Below, piece after piece: positions 59,667 to 64,000 of a stretch of DNA of 64,000 nt (position 1 is its first letter; each line of letters begins with the position of its first letter). The notes under the pieces were generated by a model, which saw only the letters and a list, made by a program, of their open reading frames with translations, was not told where the DNA came from and ran no database searches. A program made the translations under genes and the position numbers. Source of the DNA: Torymus aiolomorphi (taxonomy: Eukaryota; Arthropoda; Insecta; Hymenoptera; Torymidae); the NCBI GenBank assembly GCA_036365515.1, contig CM070877.1, forward strand, positions 88,979,522 to 89,043,521, written 5' to 3'.

Positions 59667-60008
59667 CACATCTGGGACGCATTTTGAGGATTATATAAGT
59701 CATATATACCGAATTTTGAGGATTTTGTAGGCATTTTGAGGAGTCTCCTCAAAAGTCCAAAGCACTCGAGAGGCATTTTGAGGATTTTTCAGCGGTTTCC
59801 ACAATAGTGTGTTAATACATCGATTTCGGAAATTCCGTGATGTTTTTCCGTAAAAGCGGGCGCCGCAGGCGTCGTGGTGTTAGTCAATAACCTTAGGGTC
59901 ATTATTTCTTTAGTCACGCGCTTGTTTATTGGTTGTTTATAACAATGTTTATATTTGTGTCACCACTATTGTACAAATTCTTTATGAAATCCTCAAAATA
60001 CCGTACAA

Positions 60009-60010
<2 letters not shown>
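59001..60010. repeat. 1-kb near-perfect palindrome with (TA)n loops
   Basis: Arms 59001-59346 and 59664-60010 are reverse complements with about 98% identity. The core between them holds two more (TA)n tracts (~59347-59412, ~59589-59660), and further (TA)n lies outside both arms. CCTCAAAATGC recurs several times per arm. The core contains a 22-bp perfect palindrome centred on GACGAGCTCGTC (59437-59448). No transposase; a foldback-type element. Confidence 0.92.
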
Positions 60011-60049
<39 letters not shown>

Positions 60050-60258
60050 TATGAAACGCTAGTTATGCAGACACTTTCCGAAATTTAAATAGACTTATGC
60101 AGACAGAGACCGACTTATGCAGACGTCAGCATAAGTAGAGAGATTATTTCTTTAGTCACGCTAGACTTGTGCAGACACTTGTATAAACGGTACTACACTT
60201 ATGCAGACAGGTCACGTGGTCTTATACATTGGTGTCAGCATAAGTCCATGTTTATATG

Positions 60259-60310
<52 letters not shown>
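60011..60310. repeat. (TA)n-flanked element with iterated ACTTATGCAGACA
   Basis: ACTTATGCAGACA or near variants occur about five times between 60063 and 60215, and the inverse-like GTCAGCATAAGT twice (near 60125 and 60233). (TA)n tracts lie at ~60011-60045 and ~60260-60308. No coding. Confidence 0.75.
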
Positions 60311-60312
<2 letters not shown>

Positions 60313-60491
60313 GCCCATAATCCGTCGCGAAGCTGCTTATTGCTTTCTGGGAGTCACGGCATCCATCTTGATGTCTGCTACCGTACCGAGCACATCGTAC
60401 GACCGCTCTCTCCCGCGTTTCATCGTTCGCGACGTATTTTTTAGAGACACCGGGTGTGTGGAGTGAAGGCGCCGACGCGAGTGTGAGAGAG

Positions 60492-60561
<70 letters not shown>

Positions 60562-61254
60562 CGTGCCACGAGCGCCAGCGAGCCAGCCTGCCTACCTCAT
60601 TGAAGCGAGTGCAAGAGAGAGAGAGAGAGAGAGACGCAACTCCTGGGAGAGCGACGGAGAGAGAGAGAGTCGAGTGCACCGGCTGCTCCTTCATCGTATG
60701 TCTTCTGCTCACCTCGTGTAATTATTGTGAAAGGCTTGCACGGAAATCGCCCCGTGCACGCTTTCTGTTCCGTGTACGTGCGGGTCTGTGCCCGCCGTAC
60801 TTAACAGGTGCGCGCGTATTTTATAGCAGCTACGCCGCGCGCCGTAATGTTCGGGCGTTTAAACGATAACCGTCGCGCACGAATTAAGTATTTTAATCAG
60901 CACGTGCGTCGTACTTGTAACTATTAGTGCTTTGAATATATTGTGATATCGAGTGACTCGTCGCGTTGTTTATTACAACCTGTCCTTCTCTCGGATACAG
61001 CCGCCTCTGCGGGAAAATGATTCCGCCGGTCGTTTTCATATCTGAGTCTAGCTGCCGCGCGCTTTACTCTTCGAGCGCGCGCTTTTCATTCAGCGATCCA
61101 ATTAGATGGAAAGCGAAGTTCGCGTGCGATCTTGGCGTTGTTTTCGGGGTTTCAGGAGCAGATCCCCGGGTAGTCTGACACCTGTGGCACCGTGTTCTAG
61201 GGCTTCGCTGGCCTGTGGCTTTTTGGGATTTTCCCCCAATAGCCATCCCGTTAC
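60311..61254. other. GC-richer unassigned DNA with (GA)n repeat
   Basis: The base composition differs from its AT-rich surroundings. A long (GA)n run covers ~60495-60559 and shorter GA runs lie at 60613-60668. It could be promoter or 5' leader DNA of a host gene, but no exon or protein motif is recognisable. Confidence 0.4.
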
Positions 61255-61320
61255 AATATATATATTCATATATATATATATATCTTACTATACTATATAG
61301 TTGTAAGCTGAATTGAGTCG
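61255..61320. other. Short AT-rich spacer with a (TA)n microsatellite
   Basis: Interrupted TA repeats, then AT-rich sequence leading into the decamer minisatellite. No gene. Confidence 0.6.
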
Positions 61321-61323
61321 TTA

Positions 61324-61570
61324 ACCCTCCGCGTCCCTCAGCGTCCCTCCGCGTCCCTCCGCATCCCTCCGCGTCCCTCCGCAAAGTGCCCTCCACAAAA
61401 TAACGTAAAGTTTACTGTTTTTTTTGCGTTATTTGGGGTCTGCATTGTCCCTCCGCATGTCCCTCCGCGTCCCTCCGCATCCCTTCGCGTCCCTCCGCGT
61501 CCCTCCGCATCCCTCCGCGTCCCTCCGCAAAAAGAATCTTGTCCCTCCGCGTCCCTCCGCATTGTCCCTC
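61324..61570. repeat. TCCCTCCGCR decamer minisatellite, two blocks
   Basis: Blocks at ~61327-61382 and ~61448-61570 repeat TCCCTCCGCG / TCCCTCCGCA. A ~65-bp spacer with CGTAAAGTTTACTG separates them. The other strand reads GCGGAGGGAC. Confidence 0.9.
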
Positions 61571-62490
61571 TAATGACAACTATCTGTGATGTAGAAGACA
61601 CTTCTGTCGACAAATTTTGCATCGCTCCGTTGTCAGTTCTTCATCTCGATACACAAATAACAGGCTGCTTTCTGAAAACAAACTATGCCACCCTCCTGCC
61701 ATCAGCGCAAGAAGCGCTTTCGCGCATTTATTATAATGCGCTCCTTTTTTCCGCAATTATCGAGACCAATTAATTACAGAGCAACTTTTTGAAAGGAAAC
61801 TTCTTAATTATTCAAATCAAGGATAACGCCAAACTCACGCGAGCGCAGCGCGGCGTATGCGCATTCATTTGACAGTTGAATTACAACTCGAACGCTGTCC
61901 TTATTTTTTCTTCCCAAAGTAAACTGCAGTAACTGCAAACAGAGCATGAGAAAACGGCGAGAGATGGATTGAGTGCCTTCGTTAGTTCTTTCTCTCCCCC
62001 TCTCTCTATCTCCCTTTTCTTCTCTCTCTTTCTATTATATACATATAGTGTAGGAGAGGCGTTGCCGAGCTCATCCTCGAACATCTCGCGTCATCATCCT
62101 TTTCTACGTTAAAAGTAAATAAACAGAAATGTAGTAAAAATAAAAATTTAGAGTATGAATCATATTTTGGTAATATGAGTTATGTTTGTAAATTTTGTTC
62201 GGCAGTATATTGGAAAAAAGAAAATAATAAATCAATTTGTTGTAGTAAGGGTAAAATAATTTCGTCTCCGCTAAGTATATATAATAAAACACTAAAGAAT
62301 CTATTATTATATGATAATAATTTTCGAACTTTAATCAGATATTATAATAACTTATTTTGCTTTGCTACATTTAGTGCAAACGTAAAATACGAAAAGAAAA
62401 AAGCTATTTATAATTTAAATATTCAAAGACAAGTTTGTCAAATAAAGCCAAATACTTTATTACCAAAAAAAATGCAGAACCTTCGTGTGG
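61571..62490. other. Unassigned DNA
   Basis: No protein family recognised. There is a CT-rich tract at ~61988-62032. AT-rich sequence follows, with a 130-codon plus-strand frame (62175-62567) that runs into a (TA)n tract and looks like chance. Confidence 0.4.
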
Positions 62491-62492
62491 TC

Positions 62493-62562
<70 letters not shown>

Positions 62563-62565
62563 ACT
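62491..62565. repeat. (TA)n microsatellite
   Basis: About 60 bases of uninterrupted TA just upstream of the Penelope-like element. Confidence 0.9.
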
Positions 62566-62746
62566 GATAAGAATTTTTCCATCGGTCTTACAGTCTTACA
62601 AATTAAATTAAAATAATTAATATTTATGGCAGTCAGATTGCCCTTGTTTATAATCACCCCCGCAGAATCTGAAATAAAAACTTAATTAAAATCTGGAAAA
62701 AACTTTGTTAGCAAAGGACGATCTGACTGCCCACCACCACCACATT

Positions 62747-62786
62747 GTCCGACGTTTCGAGCCTGCTCCGGCTCCTCCTCAGGGAC
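62747..62786 (-). ncRNA. Hammerhead-ribozyme-like motif of the Penelope-like element
   Basis: Minus strand in order: GUCC (helix I), CUGAGGA (fits CUGANGA), a stem GAGCC / GGCUC with a 6-base loop, GAAA, CGUC with cleavage after UC, then GGAC closing helix I. Stem III is reduced to ACGU, as in the minimal hammerheads known from Penelope-like elements, which act as dimers. One extra G before stem II may weaken it. Activity not shown. Confidence 0.55.
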
Positions 62787-62922
62787 TGAAATAAAACCCG
62801 CGATACACCTCCTTATATACCATGCACCCATACCCCCTTCTTTTATACCATGCACCCATACCCCCTTCTTTTCTCTTACCCCACCACCCTCCACATTCCC
62901 CTCTCCAACTTGCCATTCTCAC

Positions 62923-63630
62923 TTAAATTAATAAAGAATGATAAATGTTATCTAATTTACTTGACTCTATCATTAAATTTACATTATTCTGATTTCTTAG
63001 AATGTGAATACTTTCAAGGCTTTCCCTCTTATATTTATTCTTAATTCCCTGTTCCAAAATATCCACACTCCCAAAATCGAAAGAATGCAAACTATTTAAA
63101 CAATGTTCTTTCAAACCCGATGTACAACTTGAGCTGCGTAAACTATATTGATGTTCATATATTCTCTTTTTCAAATATCTACCCGTTTGACCAATATAAC
63201 AACCATTACAATCCCTACAATTAATTTTATAAACAACTCCCGATTTCAAACATTTATCATCCTTGTCTTTACAATTACTAAATAACCTTTCTAAATTATT
63301 ATCATTTCTAAAGAAAACTTGAATATTATGTTTACTAAAAACCCTTCTAATCCTTTCCGACAAACCTCTAACATATGGTAAACTAAAATATGCATTCTTT
63401 CCATTTCTATTCCTTGTTTGATTATCTACCCGCTGCTTCAATCCACCATTATAAATTTCCCACACTCTCTCATCAATCATTTTATCAATAAATTTTACGG
63501 GATAACTATTTTTAATAAATGTTTCTCTAACTAAATTTAAATTCTTTTTCCTAAAATCTTTATGTGACAATTTAATCGCTCTGTCAATGACACCTTTGAT
63601 CGCACCTGTCTTGTTTCCGAATTGGTCCGA
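62923..63630 (-). pseudogene. Penelope-like element: C-terminal GIY-YIG endonuclease half
   Basis: This half of the protein nicks target DNA. The minus frame is open from the inversion junction to the stop at 62923; it has no native start because the RT half is missing on this strand. Motifs: AIKLSHKDFRKKN at the junction, AYFSLPYVRGLSERIRRVF (the conserved region between RT and endonuclease), then the GIY-YIG core GVVYKINCRDCNGCYIGQTG, followed by YLKKRIYEHQYSLR. Length and domain order fit the C-terminal half of a PLE protein. No stop inside, so the insertion may be fairly young. Confidence 0.85.
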
Positions 63631-63631
63631 A

Positions 63632-64000
63632 TTGGAAAGTATTGCTTTGTCTAAGTTGGTTTTTCAGCCAATTATTTCTAAAAGATATGTTGATGACATT
63701 TTTGCTGTTGTATCAGAATGTTTTGTGGATGAAATGGTGGATGTGTTTAATTCTATCCATGATAGAATTAAATTCACAAAAGAAGTTGAGAAAGATTATC
63801 AATTGAGTTTTTTAGATATTAGAGTCATTAGAGGTAATAATAATAGAGTGAAATTAGATTGGTATAGAAAACCTACATGGTCAGGTAGATTTTTAAATTT
63901 TGATTCTCACCACCAATTCGGAAACAAGACAGGTGCGATCAAAGGTGTCATTGACAGAGCGATTAAATTGTCACATAAAGATTTTCGGAAAAAGAATTTA
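63632..64000 (+). pseudogene. Penelope-like element: reverse transcriptase fragment
   Basis: Plus frame open from the junction to the window end. It includes ALSKLVFQPIISK, the RT catalytic motif RYVDDIFAVV (YVDD at 63686-63697), YQLSFLDIRVIRG, KLDWYRKPTWSGRFLNFDSH and then GAIKGVIDRAIKLSHKDF. The last stretch is the same sequence that begins the minus-strand fragment. The N-terminal half of RT is absent at the junction. It continues past 64000, so the downstream endonuclease may be present there. Confidence 0.85.

Larger units (their letters stand above)
62566..64000. mobile_element. Penelope-like element, inverted partial copies
   Basis: The minus strand carries the endonuclease half (to ~63632) and the plus strand carries the RT half (63632 to the window end). 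The two share an inverted stretch of about 80 bp at 63550-63634 and 63918-64000. Such truncated inverted copies are characteristic of Penelope-like elements. The left end is not defined; a 28-bp tandem repeat lies at 62817-62872. Confidence 0.85.

Noticed and set aside
60260..60712. 150-codon Ser/Leu-rich minus-strand frame
   Set aside because: Mostly translation of (GA)n and (TA)n repeats.
62175..62567. 130-codon plus-strand frame with a short Cys-containing N-terminus
   Set aside because: AT-rich, no family recognised, and it ends inside a (TA)n run; treated as chance.

Overview
The window looks like repeat-dominated, transposon-rich DNA from an arthropod, most likely an insect. The evidence is an env-bearing gypsy/errantivirus-type element, Copia, CR1/Jockey-type LINEs, a Polinton-type polymerase relic, a Penelope-like element, an expanded-type SWIM gene fragment, and abundant (GA)n/(TA)n microsatellites. 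Hymenoptera is a guess only. No intact ordinary host gene was recognised. Almost every coding stretch belongs to a mobile element and most are broken.

Layout. (1) 1-12900: an env-bearing LTR retroelement on the + strand with 1.88-kb LTRs (the 5' LTR is cut by the window edge). It has gag, pol (two in-frame stops) and a baculovirus-F-like env. Downstream lie two extra ORFs, one made of RNA-recognition motifs. Env and both extra ORFs each sit just behind a canonical splice acceptor, and good splice donors lie inside the LTR. This 'complex errantivirus' layout, with an apparently captured RRM gene followed by a 25-A tract, is the most interesting object in the window. (2) 12901-36540: about 23.6 kb of a ~93-bp AT-rich satellite with a ~4.67-kb higher-order repeat (four copies). 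It flips orientation at ~35911. (3) 36541-40960: a decayed LINE on the minus strand. (4) 40980-41336: GA-rich tandem repeats. (5) 41337-45190: a second minus-strand LINE. (6) 45192-49090: a multiply frameshifted Polinton/Maverick-type DNA polymerase B relic, interrupted by a plus-strand LINE tail.

(7) 49490-53840: a cluster of foldback (hairpin) elements. It includes two ~410-bp hairpins in a 16-bp repeat array and a 1.04-kb element whose 325-bp terminal inverted repeats carry fragments of a SWIM zinc-finger gene. (8) 53964-58741: a degenerate Copia element on the minus strand with a 5-bp target duplication, carrying a 149-bp TTAA-flanked MITE. (9) 58742-62570: (TA)n tracts, a 1-kb near-perfect palindrome, a short-motif element, GA repeats and a TCCCTCCGCR minisatellite. 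(10) 62690-64000: a Penelope-like element in inverted partial-copy arrangement: GIY-YIG endonuclease with a hammerhead-like motif on the minus strand, RT on the plus strand running off the window.

Relations. In the first element gag and pol would be made from full-length RNA, and env plus the two accessory ORFs from spliced RNAs. Stops in pol and ORF4, and roughly 3% difference between the visible LTR parts, say this copy is no longer autonomous. Insertions are nested: errantivirus beside satellite, LINE tail in polB, Copia in a tandem repeat unit, MITE in Copia. Several foldbacks share a ~20-bp motif but each is built from its own short iterated word.
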